The notes: generated from the sequence alone by a model not told the origin. A DNA stretch of 64,000 nucleotides from Oscillospiraceae bacterium (GCA_902765025.1 CACWYC010000002.1:1-64000), one strand, 5' to 3'; positions 43,936 through 63,029 are shown, counted from the first letter of the stretch. A program made the numbers and translations.

Positions 43936-44151
43936 ATGAAGCAGGAAAAAATTGACCGTATCAACGCCCTGGCCCACAAGGCCAAGACGGAGGGACTGAC
44001 GCCGGAGGAGCTGGCGGAGCGTGACGCGCTGCGCCGGGAGTATATCGATGCCGTCACCGGCAGCCTCCGCCGGGAGCTGGAGCACACCTATCTGGTGGAC
44101 CAATACGGGCGCAAGAAGAAATTACAGCCCAAGGGAGGCGTTCGGTCATGA
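43936..44151 (+). CDS. DUF896 (YnzC-like) protein
   Basis: A 71-residue protein of the DUF896 family. It begins KIDRINALAHKAKTEGLTPEELAERDALRREYIDA, a two-helix structure, and ends in a basic KKKLQPKGG tail. Family function is uncertain, with SOS links in Bacillus. GAGGA lies upstream. The 3' end overlaps the next gene by 4 nt (ATGA). Confidence 0.9.
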   Translation: MKQEKIDRINALAHKAKTEGLTPEELAERDALRREYIDAVTGSLRRELEHTYLVDQYGRKKKLQPKGGVRS

Positions 44152-45389
44152 ATTACGATTACGACCCCAACAGCGGCTTTACCCCCCGCAAGGAGAACCG
44201 GCCGCCCAACAACGAGTGGGTGGGCTGGCTGCTCATCGGCCTGTTCTTTGTGACGGGCCTGTGGCCCTTGGGCCTCATTATGCTGATCTCCAAGCTCAGC
44301 GACGGCAGCAGCCGCAAAAGGGTAAACCGGAATTTCACCGTCAACACCGGCAGCAATTACCAGCGCTACCAGCAGGCCAGCCGGGACGTGGGCGCCGCCC
44401 AGCAGAAGCAGACCGGGGAAGCAGCCGGGCCCCAGACGGTGAAGCGCTCCGCCCAGGCCATTGCCGACCTGACCCACACCCCCCAGTACGGCGCCAAGGG
44501 CGCCAAGATCATGAAGCTGGTGGGCGCGATACTGGGCATCAGCGGCCTGCTGGCGCTGGGGGGGATCATTGGCGACGCCATCTCTGGCTATATGATGCCG
44601 GAGTTTGAGGATCTGTTCTACATGACGGGTCTCGTGGCAGGTGGCGCCAGCATGTGGCTGGGGGGCCTGGGCATGCAGCGCCGGGCCCGGCGGTTTGCCA
44701 AATACCTGGCCTATGTAGGAAACCGCAAGGCCATCCCCATTGACGACCTGGCCAGGGCCGCCGACGTGTCCGAGGCCAAGGCGGAGAAGGATCTGGAGAT
44801 CATGGTGGAAAAGGGCCTGTGGGGCGAGGGCGCCTTCGTGGACGCCGGGCGGGATATGCTGTTCCTGTCCCCGGAGGCCGCGGAGCAGTACTACCGCCAG
44901 CAGGACAATCCTCCGCCCCCGGAGACGGAGGAGGGCTACTCCGGCATCCTGCGGAATATCCGCCGGGCCAACGACCGTATTGCCGACCCCGTCCTCAGCG
45001 AGAAAATCGACCGCTTGGAAGAGGTGGCCGCCAAGATTTTCCGGCTCATTGAGGAGCAGCCGGAGAAGAAGGCCAAGGCCAACACCTTTTTGAATTACTA
45101 TCTCCCCACCACCCAGAAGCTGCTGGACAGCTACGCCGACTTTGAGGAGGCGGGGGTCAGCGGGGAGAACCTCAGCGAGGCCAAGGCCCGCATCGCCGAC
45201 ACCATGGACAACATCGTCCGGGGCTTCGAGCACCAGCTGGATGAGCTGTACCAGGCCCAGGCCCTGGACGTGGACAGCGACATCCGGGTGATGGAGGCCA
45301 TGCTGCGGCGGGACACCGCCAGCGCCAAGGAGGACTTCGGCCTGGACGGCGGCACCGCCGTGCAGGAGGCCGATACAGAGATCGAGTGA
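44148..45389 (+). CDS. XpaC-like membrane protein (5-bromo-4-chloroindolyl phosphate hydrolysis family)
   Basis: A 413-residue protein. One N-terminal membrane segment (about 23-42) is followed by a hydrophilic stretch, then two close hydrophobic segments (about 123-145 and 158-175). A cytoplasmic part then has a winged-helix-like block (KYLAYVGNRKAIPIDDLARAADVSEAKAEKDLEIMVEKG, about 186-225). The C-terminal helical XpaC domain contains NTFLNYYLPTTQKLLDSYADFE. The family name derives from a Bacillus phenotype, and its molecular role is unknown. It is last in the exporter operon, 42 nt before glgB. Confidence 0.85.
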   Translation: MNYDYDPNSGFTPRKENRPPNNEWVGWLLIGLFFVTGLWPLGLIMLISKLSDGSSRKRVNRNFTVNTGSNYQRYQQASRDVGAAQQKQTGEAAGPQTVKRSAQAIADLTHTPQYGAKGAKIMKLVGAILGISGLLALGGIIGDAISGYMMPEFEDLFYMTGLVAGGASMWLGGLGMQRRARRFAKYLAYVGNRKAIPIDDLARAADVSEAKAEKDLEIMVEKGLWGEGAFVDAGRDMLFLSPEAAEQYYRQQDNPPPPETEEGYSGILRNIRRANDRIADPVLSEKIDRLEEVAAKIFRLIEEQPEKKAKANTFLNYYLPTTQKLLDSYADFEEAGVSGENLSEAKARIADTMDNIVRGFEHQLDELYQAQALDVDSDIRVMEAMLRRDTASAKEDFGLDGGTAVQEADTEIE

Positions 45390-45431
45390 ACATTTGCAGA
45401 GAGAAAATCATAAAGAGGAGGAAGAGACGTA

Positions 45432-47305
<1,874 letters not shown>

Positions 47306-47309
<4 letters not shown>

Positions 47310-48520
47310 AGAAAGAATGTGTAGCCATGTTGCTGGCCGGTGGTCAGGGCAGCCGTCTGTACGTGTTGACCGGCGATATGGCAAAACCGGCAGTCCCCTT
47401 TGGCGGTAAGTTCCGCATCATCGACTTCCCCCTGTCCAACTGCACCAACTCCGGCATCGACACCGTGGGCGTGCTGACCCAGTACCGGCCCCTGGAGCTG
47501 AATGCCTACATCGGCAACGGCCAGCCCTGGGAGCTGGACGGCCGTGACGGCGGCGTACATATCCTGCCCCCTTACCAGAGCGCCACCGGCGCCAGCTGGT
47601 ATAAGGGCACTGCCAACGCCATCTATCAGAACATCGGCTTTGTGGATCTGTATGACCCTGAGTACGTGGTGGTGCTCTCCGGCGACCATATCTATAAGAT
47701 GGATTACGCCGATATGCTCCGCCGCCACAAGGAGTCCGGCGCGGCCTGCACCATCTCCGTCATGGAGGTACCCTGGGCGGAGGCCAGCCGCTTCGGCCTC
47801 ATGTTTGTCAACGAGGCGGATGAGATCACCGCCTTCGTCGAGAAGCCCAAAGAGCCCAAGAGCAACCTGGCCTCTATGGGTATCTATATGTTCACCTGGC
47901 AGAAGCTGCGGGAGTACCTCATCGCCGATGAGAACAACCCCGATTCCGAGAACGACTTCGGCAAGAACATCATCCCCGCCATGCTGAACGCCGGCGAGAA
48001 GATGGTGGCCTACCGCTTCGCCGGCTACTGGAAGGACGTGGGCACCCTGGACTCCCTGTGGGACGCCAACATGGATATGCTCCTGCCCGGCAGCGGCTTG
48101 AACCTGCTGGACAAGAAGTGGCCCATCTACGGCCGCACCCCCTCCTGCCCTCCCACCTTCGTGGGCCCCGACTCCGACGTGGGCAACAGCGCCATCGCCA
48201 AGGGCGGCACCATCATGGGCGAGGTGAAGAACAGCGTCCTCAGCTTTAACTGCACGGTGGGCGAGGGTGCCAGCGTGGCCTACTCCGTGGTCATGCCCGG
48301 CGCCACCATCGAGCGGGGCGCCAAGGTGAGCTACGCCATCGTGGGCGAGAACTGCCACATCGGCGCAGGCGCCGTGGTGGGCTGCTCCCCCGAGGAGGCT
48401 GAGCACTTCGACGCCTGGGGCATCACCGTGCTGGGCCCCAATACCCAGGTGGCCAACGGCGAAAAGGTGGAGGCCAAAACTATGCTGGATAAGACCCACG
48501 GAAAGGAGAACGCAAGATGA
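47306..48520 (+). CDS. glgC: Glucose-1-phosphate adenylyltransferase, catalytic subunit
   Basis: Forms ADP-glucose from glucose-1-phosphate and ATP, the committed step of glycogen synthesis. The 404-residue protein has [37 protein letters not shown] at the N-terminus. [14 protein letters not shown] holds the metal-binding Asp, [10 protein letters not shown] follows, and a C-terminal left-handed beta-helix has hexapeptide repeats. GTG start at 47306 within the glgB stop. It works with GlgD as in Bacillus and Geobacillus. Confidence 0.95.
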
Positions 48521-49629
48521 ACGGTATGCATGGTATCATCTTCTCCTATGAGAAGGCAACCGACCTGCGGGAACTGATTGAGGCCCGCGTACACGGCTCC
48601 ATTCCCTTTGCCGGTGAATACCGGGTGGTGGATTTCGTGCTGTCCAACTTCGTCAACGCCGGTGTCACCGACGTGGGCGTGATCATGCAGGGCAAGTGCC
48701 AGTCCATGCTGGACCATCTGGGCACCGGCAAGAGCTGGGGCCTGAGCCGCAACCACGGCGGCTTGAAGCTGCTGCCCTCCTTCGCTTACAACGAGCGCCG
48801 GGGTGACGACGGTCACTTCCGGGGCAAGGTGGAGGCTCTGGGCAACGTGATGGACTACCTGCGCCACATCCGCCAGGACTACGTGGTGCTGGCCGACAGC
48901 GACCTCATCATCAACCTGCCCCTGCAGCAGGTGCTGGCCGACCATATGGCCTCCGGCGCCGACATGACCTGCGTGTGCACCGCCGTCCCCGGCGACCGGG
49001 ACGACACCTATTTCAAGGTGGACGACAGCGGCCGCATTGTGGACACCTCCTACCACGGCTACGATACCTCCGGCTACCGCTGCCTGAACGTGTTCGTGCT
49101 CAGCAAGGAGCTGCTCATCAACATGGTGGCCGACTGCATGGCCCACAACCGTTACAGCTTCCGCCACCACATCCTCCAGGATAAGGGCAGCGAGCTGTGC
49201 TTCCGGGCCTGGGTGTGGGATGGCTACGCCGCCCGCATCAACAGCGTGTCCGCCTACTATGAGCGGTCCATGGAGCTGCTGAACCCCGCCATCCGCGCCG
49301 AGCTGTTCCCGGCGGCGCGGCCCATCCTGTCCAAGGAGAACGACTCCCCCAGCACCTACATCGACCCCACCGGCGAGTGCGTCAACTCCCTGATGGGCGA
49401 CGGCTGCGACATCCAGGGCACCGTGCGCAACTGCGTGCTGTTCCGGGGCGTCAAGGTGGAGAAGGGCGCCACGGTGGAGAACAGCATCCTCTTCAAGGAT
49501 ACCGTGGTGAAGGCCGGCGCCACCGTGCGCTGCGTCATCACCGATAAGAACGTCACCATCAACGAGAACGTGACGCTGGTGGGCCATGAGCACTATCCCG
49601 TGGTGGTGGAAAAGGGGAGCGTGATCTGA
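48517..49629 (+). CDS. glgD: Glucose-1-phosphate adenylyltransferase, GlgD subunit
   Basis: Second, probably regulatory subunit of ADP-glucose pyrophosphorylase. The 370-residue protein resembles GlgC but lacks the canonical GGQGSRL nucleotide loop at the N-terminus ([25 protein letters not shown]). It retains [17 protein letters not shown] and the C-terminal hexapeptide helix ([18 protein letters not shown]). The loss of the loop fits a non-catalytic role. It overlaps glgC by 4 nt and glgA by 1 nt. Confidence 0.94.
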   Translation: MNGMHGIIFSYEKATDLRELIEARVHGSIPFAGEYRVVDFVLSNFVNAGVTDVGVIMQGKCQSMLDHLGTGKSWGLSRNHGGLKLLPSFAYNERRGDDGHFRGKVEALGNVMDYLRHIRQDYVVLADSDLIINLPLQQVLADHMASGADMTCVCTAVPGDRDDTYFKVDDSGRIVDTSYHGYDTSGYRCLNVFVLSKELLINMVADCMAHNRYSFRHHILQDKGSELCFRAWVWDGYAARINSVSAYYERSMELLNPAIRAELFPAARPILSKENDSPSTYIDPTGECVNSLMGDGCDIQGTVRNCVLFRGVKVEKGATVENSILFKDTVVKAGATVRCVITDKNVTINENVTLVGHEHYPVVVEKGSVI

Positions 49630-51056
49630 TGAAGATCCTGTTCGCTGCCAGTGAGGCGTTTCCGTTCTGCAAAACCGGCGGCCTGGCGGACGTGCTGGGC
49701 AGCCTGCCCGTGGCCCTGGCCGCCAAAGGCGAGCAGGTGTCCGTGGTGCTGCCGCTGTACGGCCAGATTCCGGCCCAGTGGCGCCAAAGCATGACCAATC
49801 GCGGCAGCGCCTACGTGGACCTGGGCTGGCGCCATCAATACTGCGGCCTGTTCTCCCTGGTGTACGAGGGCGTGACCTGGTATTTCCTGGACAACGAACA
49901 GTATTTTCACCGCCCCTCGCTGTACGGCGCGTTTGACGACGGCGAGCGCTTCGCCTTCTTCTCCAAGGCGGTGGTGGCCATGCTGCCCGCCATGGACGGC
50001 CTGCCCGACGTCATCCACTGCAACGATTGGCAGACGGCTCTGGTGCCGGTGTACTTAAAGGACGCCGCCGCCCGCTGGGAGGCGGCCCGGGCCATCAAAA
50101 CCGTCTTTACCATTCACAACATCGAGTATCAGGGCCGTTTCGGCCGGGATACCCTGGGGGACATCTTCGCCCTGGGCGACGGCTGGTGGGACGACGGCAC
50201 CATGGACATGGACGGCGGCGTGAACCTGATGAAGGGGGCCATGCTGGTGGCCGACGCCGTCACCACCGTCAGCCCCACCTATGCCCGGCAGCTCCACGAC
50301 CCCTACTATGCCCACGGTCTCCATCCCATTGTGGACATGATCGGCCCCAAGCTCACCGGCATCCTCAACGGCATCGACCTCAAGACCTTCGACCCCGCCA
50401 CCGACGAGGCCATCGCCGCCAATTACAGCGCCCGGAGAATGGCGGGCAAGGCGGAGTGCAAGCTGGCGCTCCAGGCCGCCCTGGGCCTGCGGGAGGACAA
50501 GGACACCCCCATCATCGCCATGGTGACCCGCCTGGCGGGCCACAAGGGCGTGGACCTGGTGTGCTGGGCCTTCGACGAGATCATGGCCACCGGGGCGCAG
50601 ATGGTGGTGCTGGGCACCGGCGAGGACTATTACGAGGACTTCTTCCGGGCCCAGGCCAGCCGTTTCGTGGGCCGGGCAGCCGCCTGCATCACCTATAACG
50701 AGGGGCTGAGCCACCGGATTTACGCCGGCAGCGACCTGTATCTGATGCCCTCCCGCAGCGAGCCCTGCGGCCTGAGCCAGATGATCGCCATGCGCTACGG
50801 CACCGTGCCCATCGTCCGCAAGACGGGGGGCCTGGCCGACAGCGTCAAGTCCTGCCAGGTGGGCCAGGCCGACGGCACCGGCTTCCTCTTCGACACCTAC
50901 GACACCGGCGATATGCTCACCGTCATTCGCCAGGCCACCGGCCTCTATTACGGCAATCGCGCCGGCTTCAACGCCGTGCGTAAACACGGCATGGCCGCCG
51001 ATTTCAGCTGGAAAAACAGCGCCGCGGCCTACCGCACACTCTATCAATCACTTTAA
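49629..51056 (+). CDS. glgA: Glycogen synthase (ADP-glucose type)
   Basis: Extends alpha-1,4-glucan from ADP-glucose. The 475-residue GT5 enzyme has the substrate loop KTGGLADVLGSLP (15-27), VIHCNDWQTALVP, TIHNIEYQG and, in the C-terminal domain, SRSEPCGLSQMIAMRYGTVPIVRKTGGLADSV. The start shares a base with the glgD stop. All active-site landmarks are intact. Confidence 0.96.
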   Translation: MKILFAASEAFPFCKTGGLADVLGSLPVALAAKGEQVSVVLPLYGQIPAQWRQSMTNRGSAYVDLGWRHQYCGLFSLVYEGVTWYFLDNEQYFHRPSLYGAFDDGERFAFFSKAVVAMLPAMDGLPDVIHCNDWQTALVPVYLKDAAARWEAARAIKTVFTIHNIEYQGRFGRDTLGDIFALGDGWWDDGTMDMDGGVNLMKGAMLVADAVTTVSPTYARQLHDPYYAHGLHPIVDMIGPKLTGILNGIDLKTFDPATDEAIAANYSARRMAGKAECKLALQAALGLREDKDTPIIAMVTRLAGHKGVDLVCWAFDEIMATGAQMVVLGTGEDYYEDFFRAQASRFVGRAAACITYNEGLSHRIYAGSDLYLMPSRSEPCGLSQMIAMRYGTVPIVRKTGGLADSVKSCQVGQADGTGFLFDTYDTGDMLTVIRQATGLYYGNRAGFNAVRKHGMAADFSWKNSAAAYRTLYQSL

Positions 51057-51067
51057 GGAGCGGATCC

Positions 51068-53485
51068 ATGACTTATTCCAAGCAACAGTTGAAAAAAGCA
51101 ATCCAGCGTAAGCTGCGCATCAATTACGGCATCACCGAGGAGCAGGCCACCGAAGGCGAGATCATGCGGGCCTGCGCCCTGGTGCTGCGGGACATCATGG
51201 CCGAGCACGGCTTTGAGACCCGCGAAAAGGCTGCCCGGGAGGGCCAGCGGAAGGTACACTATATGTCCCTGGAGTTCCTCATGGGCCGCAGCCTGATGAA
51301 GAACGCCTTCAACATGGGCCTGCTGTCCACCCTGCGGGAGGCCATCGACGACCTGGGCTTCAAGGCCGCCGACGTGTTCGAGGTGGAGCCCGACGCAGGT
51401 TTGGGCAACGGCGGCCTGGGCCGCCTGGCCGCCTGCTATCTGGAGAGCATGACCACCCTGGAAATCCCCGCCTTCGGCTACTCCATCTGCTACGAGCTGG
51501 GTCTTTTCAAGCAGAAGATCGTGGAGGGCCAGCAGGTGGAGCTGCCCGACGCCTGGAAGGGCCTGGGCGACGCCTGGCTGCTGCCCAAGCCCCAGGAGGC
51601 GGAGGAGGTGCGCTTCGGCGGCACCATCCGCACCCGCTGGGACAACGGCCACCTGATGGTGGTCCACGAGGACTATACCCGCGTGCTGGCCGTGCCCTGC
51701 GACATGGAGATCGCCGGCTACAAAACCGACCACGTCAACACCCTGCGGCTGTGGGACGCCCGCAGCCCCAAGCCCATCGACATGGCCCTGTTCTCCCAGG
51801 GCCAGTACCTGCGCTCCGGCGAGGAGCGGGCTATGGCGGACGTGATTTCCAAGGTGCTGTACCCCGAGGATAACCACTACGAGGGCAAGAGCCTGCGGCT
51901 GAAGCAGCAGTATTTCTTCGTCAGCGCCACCGTTCAGTCCATCACCCGCAAGCACATTGAGACCTACGGCACGCTGAAGAACTTCCACGAGAAGAACGTC
52001 ATCCAGATCAACGACACCCACCCCGCTCTGGTGATCCCCGAGCTGATGCGCATCCTGGTGGACGACGCCGGCCTCAGCTGGGACGAGGCGTGGCATATCA
52101 CCTCCCACTCCGTGGCCTACACCAACCACACGGTGCTGGCCGAGGCGTTGGAGGTCTGGCCCCAGCAGCTCTTTGAGCAGCTGCTGCCCCGGGTGTGGCA
52201 GATTCTCACCGAGATCGCCCGCCGCTACCAGGAAAAGGTGGAGAAGTTCTACGACGATCCCCAGAAGGTGGCCCGCATGGCCGTCATCTGGGACGGCGCT
52301 GTGCGCATGGCCAACCTGTGCATCGCCGGCGGCATGGCCGTCAACGGCGTCAGCGCCCTCCACAGCGGCATCCTGCGCCGCGACGTGTTCCGCGACGCCG
52401 CCGCCATGGAGCCGGAGAAGTTCAAGAACGTCACCAACGGCATCGACCATCGCCGCTGGCTGGGCGAGATCAACCCCGGCCTGGACGCCCTGCTGAAGGA
52501 GACGGTGGGCGAGGGGTATCTGCTCCACGCCGACATGCTCTCCGGCCTGGAGAAATACGCCGACGACAAGGCTGTGCTCAAGCGCATGGAGGACATCAAG
52601 ACCGCCAACAAGCTGGCCTTCGCCAAGTGGGCCAAGCGCCAGCAGGGCGTGGTGCTGAATACCGACGGCATCTTCGACGTGCAGGTGAAGCGCCTCCATG
52701 AGTACAAGCGCCAGCTGCTGAACGTGCTGCACATCATCAGCCTCTACCAGCAGCTCCAGGACGACCACGACATGGAGATGACGCCCCACACCTTCCTGTT
52801 CGGCGCCAAGGCCGCCCCCGGCTACGCCGTGGCCAAGCGGATCATCAACCTCATCAACGACCTGGCCGACCAGATCAACAGCGATCCCATCTGCAAGGAT
52901 AAGCTGCAGGTGGTGTTCCTGGAGAACTACCGTGTCTCCATGGCGGAGGTGCTGATGCCCGCCAGCGAGGTGAGCCAGCAGATCTCCACCGCCGGCAAGG
53001 AGGCCAGCGGCACCGGCAACATGAAGTTCATGATGAACGGCGCCGTCACCATCGGCACCCTGGACGGCGCCAATGTGGAGATGTACGAGCGCCTGGGCGA
53101 CGAGAATATGTTCCTCTTCGGCCTGAAGGCCCACGAGGTGGAGCAGCTCCGCCACAGCTACGATCCCCACATGCTGTACGAGCGGGATCCCATGATCCGC
53201 CGTGTGGTGGACCAGCTGAAGTACGGCTTCCGCAACGGCAACCACTACGAGGACCTGTGGCAGCGCCTGCTCTTCGGCGACGGCTGCCCCGCCGACCAGT
53301 ATATGCTGCTGGCCGACCTGCCCTCCTACGCCGAGGCCGAGCAGGCCATGGTCACCGCCTACGGCGACCGCGACCGCTGGAACCGCATGAGTCTGCTGAA
53401 CGTGGCCCGCAGCGGCATCTTCGCCGCCGACCGCTCCATCGCCGACTACGCCGAAACCATCTGGCACGTACCTTATAAAAAATAA
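51068..53485 (+). CDS. glgP: Glycogen phosphorylase
   Basis: Releases glucose-1-phosphate from glycogen; needs pyridoxal phosphate. The 805-residue protein has EPDAGLGNGGLGRLAACYLES, NDTHPAL and EYKRQLLNVLHI. The cofactor lysine (about residue 652) lies in EASGTGNMKFMMNGAVTIGTLDGANVEM. It starts 11 nt after the glgA stop with AAGGAG upstream and ends the operon, so synthesis and breakdown enzymes are co-expressed and must be balanced by metabolite control. Confidence 0.96.
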   Translation: MTYSKQQLKKAIQRKLRINYGITEEQATEGEIMRACALVLRDIMAEHGFETREKAAREGQRKVHYMSLEFLMGRSLMKNAFNMGLLSTLREAIDDLGFKAADVFEVEPDAGLGNGGLGRLAACYLESMTTLEIPAFGYSICYELGLFKQKIVEGQQVELPDAWKGLGDAWLLPKPQEAEEVRFGGTIRTRWDNGHLMVVHEDYTRVLAVPCDMEIAGYKTDHVNTLRLWDARSPKPIDMALFSQGQYLRSGEERAMADVISKVLYPEDNHYEGKSLRLKQQYFFVSATVQSITRKHIETYGTLKNFHEKNVIQINDTHPALVIPELMRILVDDAGLSWDEAWHITSHSVAYTNHTVLAEALEVWPQQLFEQLLPRVWQILTEIARRYQEKVEKFYDDPQKVARMAVIWDGAVRMANLCIAGGMAVNGVSALHSGILRRDVFRDAAAMEPEKFKNVTNGIDHRRWLGEINPGLDALLKETVGEGYLLHADMLSGLEKYADDKAVLKRMEDIKTANKLAFAKWAKRQQGVVLNTDGIFDVQVKRLHEYKRQLLNVLHIISLYQQLQDDHDMEMTPHTFLFGAKAAPGYAVAKRIINLINDLADQINSDPICKDKLQVVFLENYRVSMAEVLMPASEVSQQISTAGKEASGTGNMKFMMNGAVTIGTLDGANVEMYERLGDENMFLFGLKAHEVEQLRHSYDPHMLYERDPMIRRVVDQLKYGFRNGNHYEDLWQRLLFGDGCPADQYMLLADLPSYAEAEQAMVTAYGDRDRWNRMSLLNVARSGIFAADRSIADYAETIWHVPYKK

Positions 53486-53527
53486 GCGTCGGCAAAGCGG
53501 GCGAAAAAAGCATATGAAATAAGTAAT

Positions 53528-53567
53528 GGGAACCGCCGGGTAAACCGGTGGTTCCCAATCTCTTTTT
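53528..53567 (+). terminator. Probable terminator after the glg operon
   Basis: GGGAACCGCCGG / CCGGTGGTTCCC stem (one wobble) with loop GTAAA, followed by AATCTCTTTTT. Confidence 0.8.
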
Positions 53568-54600
53568 AGGGTATGTATCGACCACCGCCCAAGGGCGGAT
53601 AAATGGCGAACGGCAACGATAACCTCCGTAGGGCGGGACCTATGTGTCCCGCCAACGCGGTAACGACCAGCGGCAAGAGGTGGATGAATGGCAAACGGCA
53701 CCGTCAACCACCGTAGGGGCGCTTCATGAAGCGCCCGTAACACGGCGGCGACCACCGCCAAGGCCGGTTGCATGGCAAACGGCGTCGTCAACCACCGTAG
53801 GGGCCGACGCCCCCGGCGGCCCGGAGCCGGGTAACGCCTACCGCCAAGGCCGGTTGCATGGCAACTGGAACCGCCAACCACCGTAGGGCGGGACGACCCG
53901 GCCCGCCGTAACCCGGTGGCGATGCCCACCGAGACGGGTGAACGGCAAACGGTAATGGCAACCATGCGTAGGGGAGGACGACCCTGTCCTCCCCAACCCG
54001 GGGTGGGTGACGCACAGATGGGGCGGACAGAGTCGTCCGCCCCTACGAACATAATCGTGCCCTTGCGCAACCAACGACGCCCTTTTCCGCATACCGCCGG
54101 GGCGCGGGCGGAGCAGAGCCCCGCCCCTACGAACAAAATCGTGCCCCTGTGCCACCAACGGCGCCTTTTTGCAAATCTGCCACCCGTGATACGGCGCGCC
54201 GAGTCGTCGCGCCCTACGGAGAAAACCGTTTCCATCCGCAACCAACATGCCCATTCAATGATTGCCGCCCTGTAACGGGCCGCCGGGGGCGTCGGCCCCT
54301 ACGGAGGAGAGGCCGCCTCTTATGCCACCGACGGCGCCTTCTTGCAAACCCGCCGCCGGACATGGCGGCACACATAGGTGCCGCCCTACGAAGGGTGCCT
54401 TTTCCCGTAGGGCGGGACCTGCGTGTCCCGCCGAGACGGTAACAATCAACACAGGGGTGGTCGGATGGCAAACGGCGTCGGCTCCTACGGAGGACAGGAC
54501 ACCCCCTGTGCCATCAACGGCGCTTTTTCACCAATCCGCCACCGGGGTGCGGGCGCTTCATGAAGCGCCCCTACGGTGCAAATCGGCAGCCCGGACGTTC
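53568..54600. repeat. Gene-free repeat block D, regular 85-bp array
   Basis: No gene is seen. Five forward hairpin units begin (CGTAGGG edge) at 53627, 53712, 53796, 53882 and 53967: intervals of 85, 84, 86 and 85 bp. The array then flips: inverted units end (CCCTACG edge) at 54047, 54131, 54218, 54303 and 54390, intervals of 84, 87, 85 and 87 bp. A forward unit at 54406 is inserted, and two more inverted edges end at 54489 (degenerate) and 54575, 86 bp apart. Cores differ between units but fold back. The forward spacers carry TGGCAAACGGC-like text and end in AACCAC before the next edge. The block separates the glg operon from rpoB. Confidence 0.88.
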
Positions 54601-54638
54601 CGCCGCTTATGATGCGATGAAAATAAAAAATCCGGGGC

Positions 54639-54667
54639 TTGACAAGCCTCGGAAATAATGGTAGAAT
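54639..54667 (+). promoter_or_regulatory. Sigma-A-type promoter for rpoBC
   Basis: Perfect TTGACA (54639-54644), a 17-bp spacer and TAGAAT (54662-54667). It starts right after repeat block D and gives a leader of about 180 nt. Confidence 0.85.
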
Positions 54668-54674
54668 GAACCGA

Positions 54675-54856
54675 TTATCGTGGGATGATGGGCCGATAGC
54701 CCCTTATACATTCCACTATCGGTAGTATACCACGGCCGCCGGTGAAACACAAGAGGGAAGATAAAATTCTTTCAACAAATCCGTGTGTGTCGCAGTGATT
54801 TTCCGGGTAATTATTAAATTTTAGAATACATGTGAGAAAGGCAGTGATTTTCGACC
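54675..54856 (+). promoter_or_regulatory. Leader of rpoB with hairpin and direct repeat
   Basis: The leader contains CCGATAG (54693-54699) and CTATCGG (54716-54722), a 7-bp stem. The 12-base GCAGTGATTTTC occurs twice (54792-54803 and 54841-54852), the second copy just before the start codon. The nearest purine-rich site, GAAAGG, is about 15 nt from the ATG, which is far. These features look like a controlled leader, but I recognise no known RNA family. Confidence 0.5.
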
Positions 54857-58534
<3,678 letters not shown>

Positions 58535-58555
58535 GGAAAGGGAGGAGATACACAC

Positions 58556-62272
<3,717 letters not shown>

Positions 62273-62295
62273 TCTCCGCTGTCAACTGACTTACG

Positions 62296-62322
62296 CACGG
62301 CACCCGGCCTCCGGGTGCCGTG
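62296..62322 (+). terminator. Strong hairpin after rpoC, weak T tract
   Basis: CACGGCACCCGG / CCGGGTGCCGTG, 12-bp arms, followed by TTCCTATCC. Could be a pause or processing site rather than a full terminator. Confidence 0.55.
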
Positions 62323-62367
62323 TTCCTATCCATACCATACTATTTAATAAAAAAGGGGGCGGGACGG

Positions 62368-62940
62368 ATGATACAACACTTTCTGGCGCTGCTGCGGCTG
62401 TTCGGCGCGCCCCGCAAACGCCCCCGCCGCCGCAATCAGCGCTGCGCTCCACCCCGTGGGCTGATTCTGTCCCAGTGGTCGCTGCCGGACTACCGGGTGG
62501 GCCTGGGCCGGTTCGGCCGGGTGGGCTGCGAGATCTGTGCCGTGTACAACGTGCTGCTGCGGTGCCGCAAGGCGGTCCCCCTGTGGGAGATCATCGACAG
62601 CTTCACCGCCCGCCGCAGCCTGATGCTGCTGGGCCTGGGGGGCACCGACCCCTTCACCATCGGCCCCTGGCTGGCGGAGCGGGGCGTGGGGACGCAGTGC
62701 TATGGCGGCCGCCGGGCCTGCGATGCGTTCTGCGCCGCCGCCAGGCAGGACGGCCTCTACATCGTCTCCTACTGGACCCGCCCCTGGAACCTCCACACCG
62801 TGGCCTTCGCCGTACGCTGCGGCGTATTGGAGGTGTGGAACGCCGGTCATCCGAGACGGCGGGGCGCTGTGGAGGACATTGTGCCCCACCTGCGCCGCCG
62901 CTTTATCCTGGGCTACAGAATCACAGAGCCACTTTTGTGA
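62368..62940 (+). CDS. Unknown 190-residue protein, possible papain-like cysteine peptidase fold
   Basis: Function not recognised. The start follows a GGGGGCGGGACGG stretch; a GTG at 62320 is in frame but has no ribosome site. Basic N-terminus (RKRPRRR, 16-22), then GRFGRVGCEICAVYNVLL with Cys54 and Cys57, then TIGPWLAERG. Near the end LHTVAFAV (His143) and GVLEVWNAG (Asn158) occur. A Cys ... His ... Asn order with a helix after the Cys and a strand after the His is the C39/papain-like layout. This is a shape argument only. No signal peptide or membrane span. It lies between rpoC and the L7Ae-like gene. Confidence 0.7.
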   Translation: MIQHFLALLRLFGAPRKRPRRRNQRCAPPRGLILSQWSLPDYRVGLGRFGRVGCEICAVYNVLLRCRKAVPLWEIIDSFTARRSLMLLGLGGTDPFTIGPWLAERGVGTQCYGGRRACDAFCAAARQDGLYIVSYWTRPWNLHTVAFAVRCGVLEVWNAGHPRRRGAVEDIVPHLRRRFILGYRITEPLL

Positions 62941-63000
62941 AATTGCCGTTTTTTCACATACAAATTCGGCCAAAGTCACAAATTTTTGGGGGAAAATTAC

Positions 63001-63029
63001 TTGACGGTTTTTCTGCCCTATGCTATAAT
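63001..63029 (+). promoter_or_regulatory. Sigma-A-type promoter for the str-type operon
   Basis: TTGACG (63001-63006), a 17-bp spacer and perfect TATAAT (63024-63029), about 75 nt before the L7Ae-like start. Confidence 0.82.

Noticed and set aside
53627..54575. A CRISPR array because of the regular spacing
   Set aside because: The units are 85 bp, the constant part is the spacer and the variable part is palindromic and recurs in other blocks; no cas gene is near. This is the reverse of CRISPR logic.
54675..54856. An L10-type autoregulatory leader before rpoB
   Set aside because: The L10 leader normally precedes rplJ, which is not here, and the kink-turn core is not visible.
53486..54856. 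Remains of an insertion sequence between glgP and rpoB
   Set aside because: No transposase fragment or terminal inverted repeats with target duplications; the sequence is fully explained by the 85-bp units.
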